Source of the DNA: CAZXFH01 sp964640055
GTDB taxonomy: Bacteria; Fidelibacterota; UBA2242; JAFGTP01
NCBI GenBank assembly: GCA_964640055.1
Contig: CAZXFH010000035.1
Location: 1 to 33,840 of the forward strand
DNA length: 33,840 nucleotides
Direction of reading: 5' to 3'
In this document: one piece after another, positions 24,190 through 33,761 of the stretch
How the letters are laid out: each line of letters opens with the position of its first letter
How positions within the stretch are numbered: position 1 is the first letter of the stretch
Notes under the pieces: model-generated
Told to the model about the DNA's origin: nothing
The model's input: the letters and a program-made list of their open reading frames with translations, nothing else
The model's database searches: none
Made by a program: the position numbers and the translations under genes

Positions 24190-25890
24190 TTAATTCCGCG
24201 TGTATACTACTTTACCACCTACAATGGTATAATCGACTTTGCTATGTAATATTTTATGGGGTGGAATGTCAAAAATATTTTGACTCAGCAACACCATATC
24301 TGCCAACATTCCGGCTTTTAACTCTCCTTTGCGTCCCTCCATAAATTCAGCATAAGCAGAGCCTCTAGTATATAATTCTACTGCTTTCCCGACGCTGATA
24401 CGCTCTTCCGGGAACCATCCATCAACCGGCTGGCCGCTGGTATCCTGGCGAGTCACGGCAGCGTAGATACCCAGCAGCGGGTCCAGTTCGGCTACCGGCC
24501 AATCACTGCCAAAGGCAATCCGTGCTCCAGATTTCAAAAGACTATTCCAGGCGTATGCACCCTGACAACCGGTCTTGCCCAGACGTTTTTCAGCAAATAC
24601 CATATCCGTGATACAATGGGTGGGCTGCATGGAAGCCACTACCCCCAGGGTTTTGAAGCGCTGCATATCATCGGCAGTTAGGTGCTGGGCATGTTCACTG
24701 CGATGCCGGCTATCCCGGCAACCGTTCATTCCCCGGGCCTCTTGATAGGCATTCAACAGCCAGTAATTCGCCTTTTTACCAATGGCATGTACACCAATTT
24801 GAAATCCCATACTATCGGCGGTCAGGACGCGCTCTTCAAGCTCTTTATAAGACATTTGGGCCAACCCACTGGTGGCGGGGTTATCCTGATAGGGCGTAAA
24901 GCGCAAGGCGGTACCAGACCCCAAAGATCCGTCAACAAATTCTTTTAAATAACCAAAACGGATCCAATTATCCTCACGGGGATATTGCTGACGAAGTGAA
25001 TCGTATAATTGTAGCTTGGTAATATCATCTTCCAACCACATATTAAAGGTAACCCGCAAGGTTAATAAATCCTCTTCTTTTAACTCCTGAATTAAGTCAT
25101 AATCACCATTTAAATGCTGCACACTGGTTAACCCCGCTTGATTGGCTCTTCGCATGGCTTTTAACCAGGCTTTTCGTTTTAATCGGTACCGTTTTTCCTG
25201 AGAATATTCCTCATCAATATCAATCAGATTAATGGCGGTTTCCTGCAATATACCGGTTGGTTCACCGGTTATTGAATCCCGTATAATATGACCACCCGGA
25301 GGATCAGGCGTATTTTTATTGATATTGGATGCTTTGAGAACATAGCTATTCACCCAAACCGAATGTCCGTCCATGCGGGACAGAATAACCGGATTACGGG
25401 GCGCAACCCTATCCAGGAGGGCTTTGGTTGGCCATTGCCGTTCCGGAAAGGTTTCGTGATCGAAACCGCCACCCCGGATAACCACGCCGGATGGAACTTT
25501 GGCTACCTGGGATTTAACCATATTCTGGATCTTTTGGGGGTCTGTAATACCCCTTAATGGCAACTCCATTAATGACTGGCCACCACTGGTAAAATGTATG
25601 TGGGCGTCATTGAATCCCGGCAGAACCACTCTCCCCCGGGCATTAATAACATGGGTATGTCCCCCTTTGATGTAGCGCTCAATATCCTGATTGTTTCCCA
25701 CAGCAATGATTTTTTCACCCACGCAGGCAAGCGCTTCTGCAGAAGGATTTTCCGTATCCATGGTATATATTTTTGCATTATTAATCACCAGATCAGCCTT
25801 AGGTGAAATAATAGTTCCACACAGTGTTAATCCCACAACTGTCAGTGCCAAAAGAGAAAATAAACTCAGTGATTTTAAATAACGGCGCAT
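24190..25890 (-). CDS. YtcJ-like amidohydrolase, exported
   Basis: A 566-residue metal-dependent amidohydrolase of the amidohydrolase 3 group. Residues 1-27 form a signal peptide (basic MRRYLK, then a hydrophobic core); LTLC near residue 24 is a poor lipobox because Leu precedes Cys, so lipidation is uncertain. The N-terminal DLVINNAKIYTMD, metal-binding GFNDAHIHF near 95, VHAIGKKANYWLL, SEHAQHL and FGSDWPVAELDPL follow. The C-terminal GMLADMVLLSQNIF is typical. Substrates for this group are largely unknown. AAGGAGG lies directly upstream of ATG 25890. Confidence 0.92.
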   Translation of the reverse strand: MRRYLKSLSLFSLLALTVVGLTLCGTIISPKADLVINNAKIYTMDTENPSAEALACVGEKIIAVGNNQDIERYIKGGHTHVINARGRVVLPGFNDAHIHFTSGGQSLMELPLRGITDPQKIQNMVKSQVAKVPSGVVIRGGGFDHETFPERQWPTKALLDRVAPRNPVILSRMDGHSVWVNSYVLKASNINKNTPDPPGGHIIRDSITGEPTGILQETAINLIDIDEEYSQEKRYRLKRKAWLKAMRRANQAGLTSVQHLNGDYDLIQELKEEDLLTLRVTFNMWLEDDITKLQLYDSLRQQYPREDNWIRFGYLKEFVDGSLGSGTALRFTPYQDNPATSGLAQMSYKELEERVLTADSMGFQIGVHAIGKKANYWLLNAYQEARGMNGCRDSRHRSEHAQHLTADDMQRFKTLGVVASMQPTHCITDMVFAEKRLGKTGCQGAYAWNSLLKSGARIAFGSDWPVAELDPLLGIYAAVTRQDTSGQPVDGWFPEERISVGKAVELYTRGSAYAEFMEGRKGELKAGMLADMVLLSQNIFDIPPHKILHSKVDYTIVGGKVVYTRN

Positions 25891-26016
25891 TATGCCTCCT
25901 TTTTAGTAATAGAATTTAGGGAAATGTTTTTCATAACTGAATTGTAATGCTAACTCTGTTTTAATCTAAGCAAAGAAAATTTAAAAAGAAACCTCCAGGG
26001 CAAGGTGTAAAAGCAA

Positions 26017-26944
26017 TTAAACATCCGGGGTCGGGGTCTCGGCAAAGGTGGTGGGCAGAGTTGGTTCAGCGGTTTCGATCACCCGCATAGATTTCCATTT
26101 TCCTGTACGAAACCGCCAAAAAAAGCCCACGCCCAGTATAGCAATATAAAAAGTCACAATCATCCAGGCGACAGTAATCCCCAATGGGAATACCATAATC
26201 GCCAAGTAAGTGGGGATTATTAATAAAAACAATGATAATAGCAGTAGCATGCGCATGACAGAGCGGGTATCACCAGCGCCTTTAATGGCCCCCGCAAAAA
26301 TAATATTCATGGTAAAATTGAATAGACCGAGATCAGGGTCGCGATACCTGCGCCTTGTATGCCCATTTGTGGAAAACCAACATTTCCGGAAATTAAAAGG
26401 TAATCCAGGATTATATTTACGCCGGTGCTGGCGGTATTCACAACCATTAAATACTAAGTTTTTCCCTTCCAGCGAAAAAACCAGAAAAGCCCGAGCCAGC
26501 AATGGCCGGAAGGGCACCCAAACATAATATTTGGAAATATACAATTTCATAATTCCGTACCGCAGGTGCATGGTCAATAAAATTAAAGATCGGTTCGGCT
26601 ATGAAAATGAATCCCAGATGTACAATACCACCGATTAAGGCAATAAAAATGCCCTGCCAGACAACCGGACCAATCCATTTATACTGTTGGGCGCCATAGT
26701 ATTGGGTCACAAAAGTATTTATATATCCGGAAATACCAATAAACAGGCTAACAGTAGTGAAATTCAAAACACTGGCCGGTAAGGCCGCAGCAATGGCATC
26801 CGGACTATACCAAGTCAGAAACATCCGGTCAATAAAGTGCTGAGTGGACCAGGCCCCCGTACTCAGAATTAAGGGAATGGCAATGATAAGTAAATCCTGG
26901 CACCCACCCGGTTGAGACCAACGTGCTTTAATCATACTGAACAT
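26017..26944 (-). pseudogene. MATE-family efflux transporter, deleted and frameshifted
   Basis: The first frame (26944-26447) encodes the N-terminal MATE half: LIIAIPLILSTGAWSTQHFI, DRMFLTWYSPDAIAAALPAS, ISGYINTFVTQYYGA and SGFFAGREK, then a stop. A second frame continues with MVVNTASTGVNIILDYLLIS and VGFPQMGIQGAGIATLI. A third holds the C-terminal part from FTMNIIFAGAIKGAGDTRSV through FWRFRTGKWKS to the stop at 26017. Between the second and third pieces about three membrane helices are missing; the whole spans about 309 codons against about 450 for the family. Frameshift plus internal deletion make a functional transporter very unlikely. Confidence 0.88.
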
Positions 26945-27128
26945 ATCCTTTCAAAAATTTAAATGATCAAACCAAAGAGCCTACACAAACTAAGCATGAT
27001 CTCAGAAATATTTTCTTCGGAACTATCTCTCAACAATTGATTAAGAAAATCAGAAGTGTTTTCAATTTGATTTCATAGTTCAGGTATTGTAATTTTACCA
27101 GCCTGAAAGCCAAGCAGATAGATTAAAT

Positions 27129-28196
27129 ATGGATTCTAATCAGAAACAAAAAATACTTATTTATCTTAGTAAATGGATACAAATAAGTCGGTTTGGAGAG
27201 AGAAAAAACGAACTCATACTGGAAGGATACCCGCTAAAGGACTTTAATGAAAAAGCCTTGGTAGCCGAATCAGAAGGTTTAATAAGGACCATCGAGCCTA
27301 TTGCGGCCGGCAATCACAGAAAACGCTACCTTGTCCGCACCACCAGTAAAAAACGGTTTCCGACCATTAATATTGTTTTATTTTTAATTACCGTATTAAC
27401 CACTCTGGTTGCCGGTGCGATTATGGAAAATGAGAATCCCTTTGTTGTTCCACTTTCCATCACAGCGGGTATTCCATTCTCGGTGACCCTTCTACTCATT
27501 CTGGGTGTGCATGAACTGGGACATTATTATTTTGCACGCAAACATAAGGTAGAGGCAACCCTGCCCTTCTTTATACCGGCTCCAACTTTAATTGGTACTT
27601 TTGGTGCTTTCATTAAAATGCGATCACCTGTTCGGAAACGCAAAGCCCTAGTGGAAATTGGTGCCGCCGGACCGATAGCCGGATTTTTAGTGGCTTTACC
27701 AGCCTTATTCATTGGAATGCTTCAATCAAAAATTATCACCCCCTACAGGGAAGGTGGGATCCAGTTGGGAGATTCCCTGATTACCAAATTAGTGGCTCTG
27801 CTGGTCTATCCTGATTTGGCACAAAACGAAGAGATTCTACTGAGTTCGGTTGGCTTTGCTGCCTGGATTGGGATGTTGGTGACCATGCTCAACCTCCTCC
27901 CTATCGGTCAATTGGACGGAGGCCATATTGCCTATGCCCTCTTGGGTAAATGGCATTCTAAAATCGCCAAAGGCGCTTTTATTATCGTTCTATTACTGGG
28001 AACAGTACCGCTCTTTTTCGGACAGGAAACCTATAATTGGCTGGTATGGGCAGCATTAGTTTTCTTCTTGATTAAAATCAAACATCCTCCCATACTGGAC
28101 AGCCGGACGACCATCACAACCAAAGAAAAATTAATCGGTGTCACCGCCTTGTTGATTTTTATTCTGACCTTTATTCCGGTTCCATTTAGAATTTAA
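27129..28196 (+). CDS. Site-2 protease family (M50) membrane metalloprotease
   Basis: A 355-residue integral membrane protease. Residues 1-80 are a soluble N-terminal region, and from about 84 several hydrophobic helices follow. The zinc motif HELGH lies near residue 133 (LGVHELGHYYFARKH) and the third ligand in IGQLDGGHIAYALL near 261. The segment GTFGAFIKMRSPVRKRKALV is typical of EGY1/site-2 relatives. Substrate unknown. ATG 27129 has no strong ribosome site. It begins a rightward run with mltG 6 bases downstream and is unrelated in length and layout to the short site-2 protease at 13572-14207. Confidence 0.92.
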   Translation: MDSNQKQKILIYLSKWIQISRFGERKNELILEGYPLKDFNEKALVAESEGLIRTIEPIAAGNHRKRYLVRTTSKKRFPTINIVLFLITVLTTLVAGAIMENENPFVVPLSITAGIPFSVTLLLILGVHELGHYYFARKHKVEATLPFFIPAPTLIGTFGAFIKMRSPVRKRKALVEIGAAGPIAGFLVALPALFIGMLQSKIITPYREGGIQLGDSLITKLVALLVYPDLAQNEEILLSSVGFAAWIGMLVTMLNLLPIGQLDGGHIAYALLGKWHSKIAKGAFIIVLLLGTVPLFFGQETYNWLVWAALVFFLIKIKHPPILDSRTTITTKEKLIGVTALLIFILTFIPVPFRI

Positions 28197-28202
28197 ATAA
28201 AC

Positions 28203-29291
28203 ATGATTGCTTGGAAAATCCTTAAAAAACGTCTACAACCTATTTTAACACATCCTCATGTCAGAACTCTGCAGCCCTATCTGATTATCCTGCTCACCTT
28301 TATTGCCGCTTTGGGATTATTCGTCCACTTAATATTTTCCACTCCCGTTGAACGTCCCGATGGCACTCAGAAAATTAAAATTAATCCCGGTGCCAATCTG
28401 CAAGAGATTACACAGGTTCTCCGGGATCAGGGTATTATTTCCTATCCCAGAATTTTCAAACTGGCCACCATCTTAAAATTTAAAAGCAATCAATTAAAGG
28501 CCGGATATTTTAAACTGGATCAGGTCAACAATATCGGAGAATTGGTTGAATTGCTGGTCCACGCTCAGAATTATACGGTGAAGGTTACTGTCCCTGAGGG
28601 GCTCACCGCCCAGAAAATCGGATATCTATTGGCTTCAAAACTGGATTTTTCTGCACAAAGTTTTCAGTCCAAAATAAATGATCAAGAGTTCATTAGTTCC
28701 CTTCCCTATCCTATCAATAGTAATAGTCTGGAAGGTTATCTCTATCCAAGCACCTATGATTTTTATAAAACCGATACACCAGCCAAAGTGATTCAGAAAA
28801 TGACTAAACACTTGTTTATCCAGTTATCGGATTCTCTTTTGCAGCAGATTGAAAATTCAGAACGAAATTTACATGAAGTGTTAACCCTAGCATCTCTGGT
28901 GGAAGGTGAGTGCATGCTGGATGCGGAACGCCCCTGGGTCGCTTCTCTCTATCTAAATCGTCTGAAAAAAAATATGCGTTTGGAATCCGATCCAACCATT
29001 CAGTACCTCATCTCCGATGGTCCCCGGCGTCTTTTAAATAAGGATCTGGAGATTGATTCCCCTTACAATACTTATCGTTACCGGGGATTGCCACCGGGAC
29101 CGATCAATAATCCCGGGTTAAAATCAATTTTAGCCGCAATTTCACCGGCCCAAACCGACTATTTATATATGGTCGCCAATGGTGATGGGAGTCATACTTT
29201 TACCGAAAACTATCAAAATTTTCTAAAAGCCAAACGTAAATTTCAAAATATCCGCCGACAAGTGGCTAGAGAGAGGAATAACCATTCTTGA
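28203..29291 (+). CDS. mltG: Endolytic murein transglycosylase MltG
   Basis: A 362-residue membrane-anchored lytic transglycosylase that cleaves nascent glycan strands and so sets their length. There is a transmembrane helix around residues 29-46 (LIILLTFIAALGLFVHLIF), a LysM-like region, then the YceG domain: GYLYPSTYDF, the catalytic glutamate in LASLVEGEC, ASLYLNRLKKNMRLESDPTI, SPYNTYRYRGLPPGPINNPG and a final YLYMVANGDGSHTF. Length and motifs are complete. Its stop overlaps the TTG start of the helicase gene. Confidence 0.95.
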   Translation: MIAWKILKKRLQPILTHPHVRTLQPYLIILLTFIAALGLFVHLIFSTPVERPDGTQKIKINPGANLQEITQVLRDQGIISYPRIFKLATILKFKSNQLKAGYFKLDQVNNIGELVELLVHAQNYTVKVTVPEGLTAQKIGYLLASKLDFSAQSFQSKINDQEFISSLPYPINSNSLEGYLYPSTYDFYKTDTPAKVIQKMTKHLFIQLSDSLLQQIENSERNLHEVLTLASLVEGECMLDAERPWVASLYLNRLKKNMRLESDPTIQYLISDGPRRLLNKDLEIDSPYNTYRYRGLPPGPINNPGLKSILAAISPAQTDYLYMVANGDGSHTFTENYQNFLKAKRKFQNIRRQVARERNNHS

Positions 29292-31438
29292 ATCCCTTAG
29301 CAGAATTAAATCCGGAACAGCGGCAGGCCGTCGAATATGTTGATGGCCCGGCGCTTATTTTTGCGGGCGCCGGCAGCGGCAAGACCCGGGTATTAACCCA
29401 TAAAATTGCCTATTTAATTAAAAAGAAAATTGTACTTCCCCGTCATATCTTAGCGGTTACTTTCACAAACAAAGCGGCGGATGAATTACGTCACCGGGTC
29501 AGAAATTTCGTCGGTCCTCAGGTATATACAGCCAATGTGGGGACTTTTCATTCCATTTGTGCCCGTTTACTGCGGCGCGAAATCGAGCACTTGGATTACG
29601 GTAGCAATTTTTCCATCTACGACGATAAAGACCAGTTAGCGCTACTCAAAAATATCATTAAAGAAAAAAATATTGAGCTCAATGGTATCAAACCAAAATC
29701 GATTCTGAATAAAATATCAAAGTTGAAAAACAGTATGATCTTTGCGGATAAATTCAAACCCCGCAAGTTCATTCCACTCGAAAAATACACCCAGGAATTA
29801 TATCCGCTTTACCAAGCGGAGTTAAAAAAGTTGAATGCAGTTGATTTTGACGATCTGCTTATTCTCCCGCTGATCCTGTTTGATCAACATCCCGAATTAT
29901 TAGATCAATATCAAAAACAATTTCAATACATTTTAGTCGATGAATACCAGGATACCAATCGGTGTCAGTTTCTTTTGATCGATCGATTGGGAGAAGCACA
30001 CGGCCAGGTCTGTGTAGTCGGTGATGATGATCAGAGTATTTACAGTTGGCGGGGCGCAGATATAGGCAATATTCTCAACTTCGAATCGGTATTTCCGGAT
30101 TGTCGTATTTTTAAATTAGAGCAAAACTATCGTTCTACTCAAAATATCCTTTCCGCGGCTTCTGCAGTAGTCCAAAATAATGTCCACCGGGCGGAAAAAA
30201 AGCTATGGTCAGCTGCCACAGAAGGTGAAAAATTAGTCAATATCGAGGCTCGGGACGAATATGACGAAGCCCGTCAAATTGCAGACCAAATCCAGAAGGA
30301 AATTATCCGCTCCAAATATAATTTTAAAGATTTTGCACTTTTATACCGCACCAATGCTCAGAGTCGAATTCTGGAACAGGTATTAAACCGTTATAACATT
30401 CCCAATACCATTATCGGCGGAGTACGTTTCTATGAGCGTAAGGAAATCAAAGACCTTTTGGCTTATCTGCGGACTTTCGCTAATCCCAGCGATGACATAA
30501 GTCTCAAACGCATCATAAATACCCCCCCACGCGGGATTGGTGAAAAAACCTTTGAGGCTCTGCACAATTTTGCTCGCGAAAAGCAATTGTCTCTCTATGA
30601 ATCACTGGCTAAAATCGACTTTATTGAACTATCTACCCGTGCTAAAAGAGTGCTACAGGATTTCTATCAGCTCCTGCGACATTATCAGGAATTACGTGCT
30701 AAGGTCTCACTGGAAGAATGGATTCGCATGCTTATTGACGGACTGGAACTGAGAAGGCATCTGAAAGAGAGTGACAATGAGGAAGCCAAACAGCGCCTGG
30801 CCAATATTGATGAATTTGTCAATGCCATTATGGATTACTGCAGCACAAAGGAAAAGCCTACCCTGGAAGGTTATCTCCAGGAAGTCTCCCTGATTGCAGA
30901 CATCGACACCTGGGATGATAAAAAGAATTCTGTTTCGCTGATGACTTTACACAGTGCCAAGGGGTTGGAATTTCCAGTCATATTTATCTGTGGTGTCAAC
31001 GAGGGCCTACTTCCTTTGGGTGTTAATTTCGCTGATGATGACATTGCTGAAGAACGACGTCTTTTTTACGTCGGCATCACCCGGGCGCAAAAAAAGGTAG
31101 TTTTCAGTCACAGTACCCAACGTAATGTGCGGGGGGATACGATTTTGTCAAGTGCCTCTCAATTCCTGCGCGAAATTCCGGAACATCTTTTAACCCCCCA
31201 AAAACAACCCAGCCCAAGGAGCTATCGCAATAGAAAACCGGTGGTAAAAAAAGACAGGACTACGCGCGCTGGTTTCAATAATAAAGAGCCCCAAACAGGC
31301 AAAATAGTGACCCATAAGATTTTTGGGCCGGGCAAGATCATTGCTGTAAGTGGTTTTGGAAAAAGCGCTAAATTAAAAATACACTTCAAATCAGCCGGTA
31401 CAAAAACAATTATTGCAAAATACGTGGATATCCACTAA
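29288..31438 (+). CDS. pcrA: UvrD/PcrA-type ATP-dependent DNA helicase
   Basis: A 716-residue superfamily 1A 3'-5' helicase. Motifs in order: AGAGSGKTRVLTHKIA (Walker A), VTFTNKAADELRHRV, VDEYQDTN (Walker B), VVGDDDQSIYSWRGADI, LEQNYRSTQNIL, LMTLHSAKGLEFPVIF and EERRLFYVGITRAQKK. The C-terminal about 50 residues (VTHKIFGPGKIIAVSGFG) resemble the PcrA/UvrD tudor-like domain that binds RNA polymerase. Role: nucleotide-excision repair and clearing of stalled transcription or replication. The start is TTG 29288, overlapping mltG by four bases (TTGA). Whether it is better called uvrD or pcrA is convention only. Confidence 0.95.
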   Translation: MNPLAELNPEQRQAVEYVDGPALIFAGAGSGKTRVLTHKIAYLIKKKIVLPRHILAVTFTNKAADELRHRVRNFVGPQVYTANVGTFHSICARLLRREIEHLDYGSNFSIYDDKDQLALLKNIIKEKNIELNGIKPKSILNKISKLKNSMIFADKFKPRKFIPLEKYTQELYPLYQAELKKLNAVDFDDLLILPLILFDQHPELLDQYQKQFQYILVDEYQDTNRCQFLLIDRLGEAHGQVCVVGDDDQSIYSWRGADIGNILNFESVFPDCRIFKLEQNYRSTQNILSAASAVVQNNVHRAEKKLWSAATEGEKLVNIEARDEYDEARQIADQIQKEIIRSKYNFKDFALLYRTNAQSRILEQVLNRYNIPNTIIGGVRFYERKEIKDLLAYLRTFANPSDDISLKRIINTPPRGIGEKTFEALHNFAREKQLSLYESLAKIDFIELSTRAKRVLQDFYQLLRHYQELRAKVSLEEWIRMLIDGLELRRHLKESDNEEAKQRLANIDEFVNAIMDYCSTKEKPTLEGYLQEVSLIADIDTWDDKKNSVSLMTLHSAKGLEFPVIFICGVNEGLLPLGVNFADDDIAEERRLFYVGITRAQKKVVFSHSTQRNVRGDTILSSASQFLREIPEHLLTPQKQPSPRSYRNRKPVVKKDRTTRAGFNNKEPQTGKIVTHKIFGPGKIIAVSGFGKSAKLKIHFKSAGTKTIIAKYVDIH

Positions 31439-31512
31439 CATGCGGCAGAGCACTACTCTATTTTCTTTAGCCATTTTTATTCTACAAATTAATCGCGCCA
31501 GATTACCCAGTA

Positions 31513-31944
31513 TTAATTAGTATAGCGCTTAATATATTGTTTGGCGATTTTATCGCATAGGTCGTTGAAGGGGTTACCGGAATGTCCGGCCACGTAGCGC
31601 CATTGGATCCCGGCATGATTTAACTGGTCTAGTTTTTCCCAAAGGTCTTTATTTTTAACCGGTTTTTTACTGGCTGTTTTCCATCCCTTTTGCTTCCAAC
31701 GAGGCAACCATTCTGTGATGCCATGTCGTAAATAATTACTATCGGTATGGATCACCGCGGGTTCTTGGGGTTTTAAAGCGCGTAAAGCCGCTACGGCAGC
31801 TGTTAATTCCATCCGGTTATTAGTGGTTGTAGGATTATATCCGCCCCATTGTTTTAAAATATTACCGTCTCTGGTAACGACTACGGCCCAGCCTCCTGCA
31901 CCGGGATTGCCTGAACAAGCGCCATCTGTATAAAACTCTTTCAT
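31513..31944 (-). CDS. rnhA: Ribonuclease HI
   Basis: A 143-residue enzyme degrading RNA in RNA:DNA hybrids. The carboxylate active site is complete: the Asp in YTDGACSGNPGAGGWAV, Glu in NNRMELTAAVAAL, Asp in IHTDSNYL and the C-terminal His/Asp in VAGHSGNPFNDLCDKIAKQY. The basic handle WLPRWKQKGWKTASKKPVKN is present, as in E. coli RNase HI. It converges with the helicase gene across 74 bases, where no terminator was found, and diverges from hemW. Confidence 0.95.
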   Translation of the reverse strand: MKEFYTDGACSGNPGAGGWAVVVTRDGNILKQWGGYNPTTTNNRMELTAAVAALRALKPQEPAVIHTDSNYLRHGITEWLPRWKQKGWKTASKKPVKNKDLWEKLDQLNHAGIQWRYVAGHSGNPFNDLCDKIAKQYIKRYTN

Positions 31945-32156
31945 GGGTTAAGTTTAATCAATTATTGCAAAAATTGCAGCAGAATGTTATCCCGAAAAAA
32001 TATTTTTGGGGATCCCCTTTCAGGAGACGTAAATTAAAGTTGCTTTTAAATCCCGAAATTACACAGGCGGGTAGTTGTTAACGCACAGATCAAGCATACA
32101 TCATCATATTTATTTACCCGGATTTCAGACAAATGAAACCAAATCCTCCTTGAAGT
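31945..32156. promoter_or_regulatory. Divergent spacer of rnhA and hemW with palindromes
   Basis: The spacer holds a near-palindrome at 31991-32011 (CCC, A-run, T-run, GGG with one mismatch) and an exact GGGGATCCCC at 32008-32017 that overlaps it. The following CAGGAGACG looks like a ribosome site but no start codon sits at the right distance. Whether this is an operator or transcription end is unknown. No clear promoter pair was seen. Confidence 0.3.
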
Positions 32157-33344
32157 ATGCATAATACTCAAAACAGACTAAGTCTTTATCTACACTTTCC
32201 ATTTTGTCGTAAAAAATGCGGCTACTGTGATTTTCCCTCCACAGATCAAGGATTGTATCGAATTGACAAGTATACTGAGGCGTTGATCAAAGAACTCAGC
32301 TTGCGCGCTAAATCCGCTCATGACAAATCAATATTTACCCTCTATATCGGAGGCGGCAGTCCTAATCTGATAGGTTGGGATAATTTCCAGCGCCTCTATA
32401 AAGCACTGCATAAAAATTATAATTTGAACTCTCTGCAAGAATTTACCGTTGAAATCAATCCCGGCAGCGATGAAAATTTACTGGCTCTCTTTGCACGCTG
32501 CAAAGTTACACGGCTAAGTTTGGGGTGCCAATCTTTTCAACCATCTGAATTAAACAGGCTCGGTCGCATTCATCAAGTCGAAAGTATCCAGCAGACTCTG
32601 GAATGTTTACAAAACCACCATTTTCCTCATCTTAATCTGGATTTAATTTACGGTATCCCGGGACAATCACTTAATACCTGGCAAAAGACTTTATCAAAAG
32701 CAGTACAAACAAGGGCGGATCATCTTTCCCTGTATAATTTAATATACGAACCCAGAACACCTTTAACTCATCTGATAAATTCAGGTAAAATCCATCCTTT
32801 GTCTGAAGATCTTGAATGGCAATTGTATGATTTTAGTCACCAATATCTGAAGGAGCAGGGTTTCGATCACTATGAAATTTCTAATTGGTCCAAACCCGGT
32901 AGTCATTCATTGCACAATATGGTTTACTGGAGCGGCGATGAATATCTGGGCTTTGGGGCCGGGGCACACTCTTTCAACGGTCAAATAAGATGCTGGAACC
33001 AGAAAAATATCGCTGATTATATTGAAAGTCTCCAGAAAAATAATTTGCCTTCATCCGGAAGTGAAAAAATTAATGCCAATGCCAAAATATATGAATATCT
33101 TTTATTGGGATTAAGAACCAGCCGGGGCTTGGATTCAAATGAATTCAGCCGGTTGAGCGTCCTTGATTTCGCGGAGGTCTATGAGCAATTTGTGCATGAA
33201 TTCGGAACGTCCTTTGAAAATAAATATGGATTTTTTACACAGGACAGATTAAGGTTAACCCCGGCGGGCTGGTTTATCAGTGACTATGTTATTCAAAATT
33301 TAATGTCAGCAATCGATAATATAAGAGGCCAAAATGGTTATTAA
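32157..33344 (+). CDS. hemW: Radical SAM heme chaperone HemW
   Basis: A 395-residue HemN-like radical SAM protein. The cluster motif CxxxCxxC is in FPFCRKKCGYCDFPS near residues 16-27, GGGSPNL follows as the SAM-binding glycine motif, then RLSLGCQSFQPSEL and the LDLIYGIPGQSLNTW segment. The C-terminal HemN_C region with EYLLLGLRTSRGLD is present. Members of this size are mostly HemW heme-transfer chaperones rather than true coproporphyrinogen dehydrogenases, so HemW is preferred. No strong ribosome site precedes ATG 32157. The cupin gene overlaps its 3' end by 11 bases. Confidence 0.93.
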   Translation: MHNTQNRLSLYLHFPFCRKKCGYCDFPSTDQGLYRIDKYTEALIKELSLRAKSAHDKSIFTLYIGGGSPNLIGWDNFQRLYKALHKNYNLNSLQEFTVEINPGSDENLLALFARCKVTRLSLGCQSFQPSELNRLGRIHQVESIQQTLECLQNHHFPHLNLDLIYGIPGQSLNTWQKTLSKAVQTRADHLSLYNLIYEPRTPLTHLINSGKIHPLSEDLEWQLYDFSHQYLKEQGFDHYEISNWSKPGSHSLHNMVYWSGDEYLGFGAGAHSFNGQIRCWNQKNIADYIESLQKNNLPSSGSEKINANAKIYEYLLLGLRTSRGLDSNEFSRLSVLDFAEVYEQFVHEFGTSFENKYGFFTQDRLRLTPAGWFISDYVIQNLMSAIDNIRGQNGY

Positions 33345-33672
33345 AGATTTGGATCAGGTAAATCGGGAAGCAATTAATGAAAAAGGAGTGCAAGGGGTTC
33401 AAAAACAAGTGCTTTTATCCCCTGATGATGGTGCCCCTAACTTTACTTTGCGTCGTTTCATAGTACAACCCGGGGGATATACCTTTTTTCACACCCATGA
33501 CTTTGAACACGAGGTCTATATTCTCTCAGGAAAAGGGATCGTCAGGAGCGGAGACCGGGAATTACCGATCCAAAAAGACCAGGCGGTGCTGGTAACTCCC
33601 GGGGAAGTCCATCAGTTTATCAATCCTGACCAGGAAGAATTGATTTTCCTGTGTATTATTCCCGATCAGTGA
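33334..33672 (+). CDS. Small cupin-domain protein
   Basis: A 112-residue single cupin barrel. Motif 1 reads GGYTFFHTHDFEHEVYILSG with two His, a third His and a Glu for metal binding, and motif 2 reads LVTPGEVHQFIN with the fourth His. All four usual ligands are seen. Small cupins act as sugar isomerases, dioxygenases or binding proteins, and the sequence does not settle which. ATG 33334 overlaps the end of hemW, so co-translation is likely. It ends just before the insertion element at the right edge. Confidence 0.88.
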   Translation: MVIKDLDQVNREAINEKGVQGVQKQVLLSPDDGAPNFTLRRFIVQPGGYTFFHTHDFEHEVYILSGKGIVRSGDRELPIQKDQAVLVTPGEVHQFINPDQEELIFLCIIPDQ

Positions 33673-33691
33673 TATTGTTTAACTTGCAAAT

Positions 33692-33713
33692 TCCCTGAGG
33701 CTTGCCCCAGGGA
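33692..33713 (+). mobile_element. Left-end imperfect hairpin of an IS200/IS605-type element
   Basis: TCCCTGAGG (33692-33700), loop CTTG and CCCCAGGGA (33705-33713) form a nine-position stem with one A-C mismatch. Subterminal imperfect hairpins recognised by TnpA lie in front of the transposase gene in this family, and this one lies 48 bases before the tnpA start. No T-run follows, so it is less likely to be a terminator for the cupin gene. Confidence 0.65.
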
Positions 33714-33761
33714 CACCGATTATCAGTTTGAGGTTTGGGGGATTTTTGGTATTTTTCGGCT

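Noticed and set aside
27067..27093. TTGATT and TGTAAT as promoter of the site-2 protease gene at 27129
   Set aside because: The spacing is only 15 bases and the -35 match is weak.
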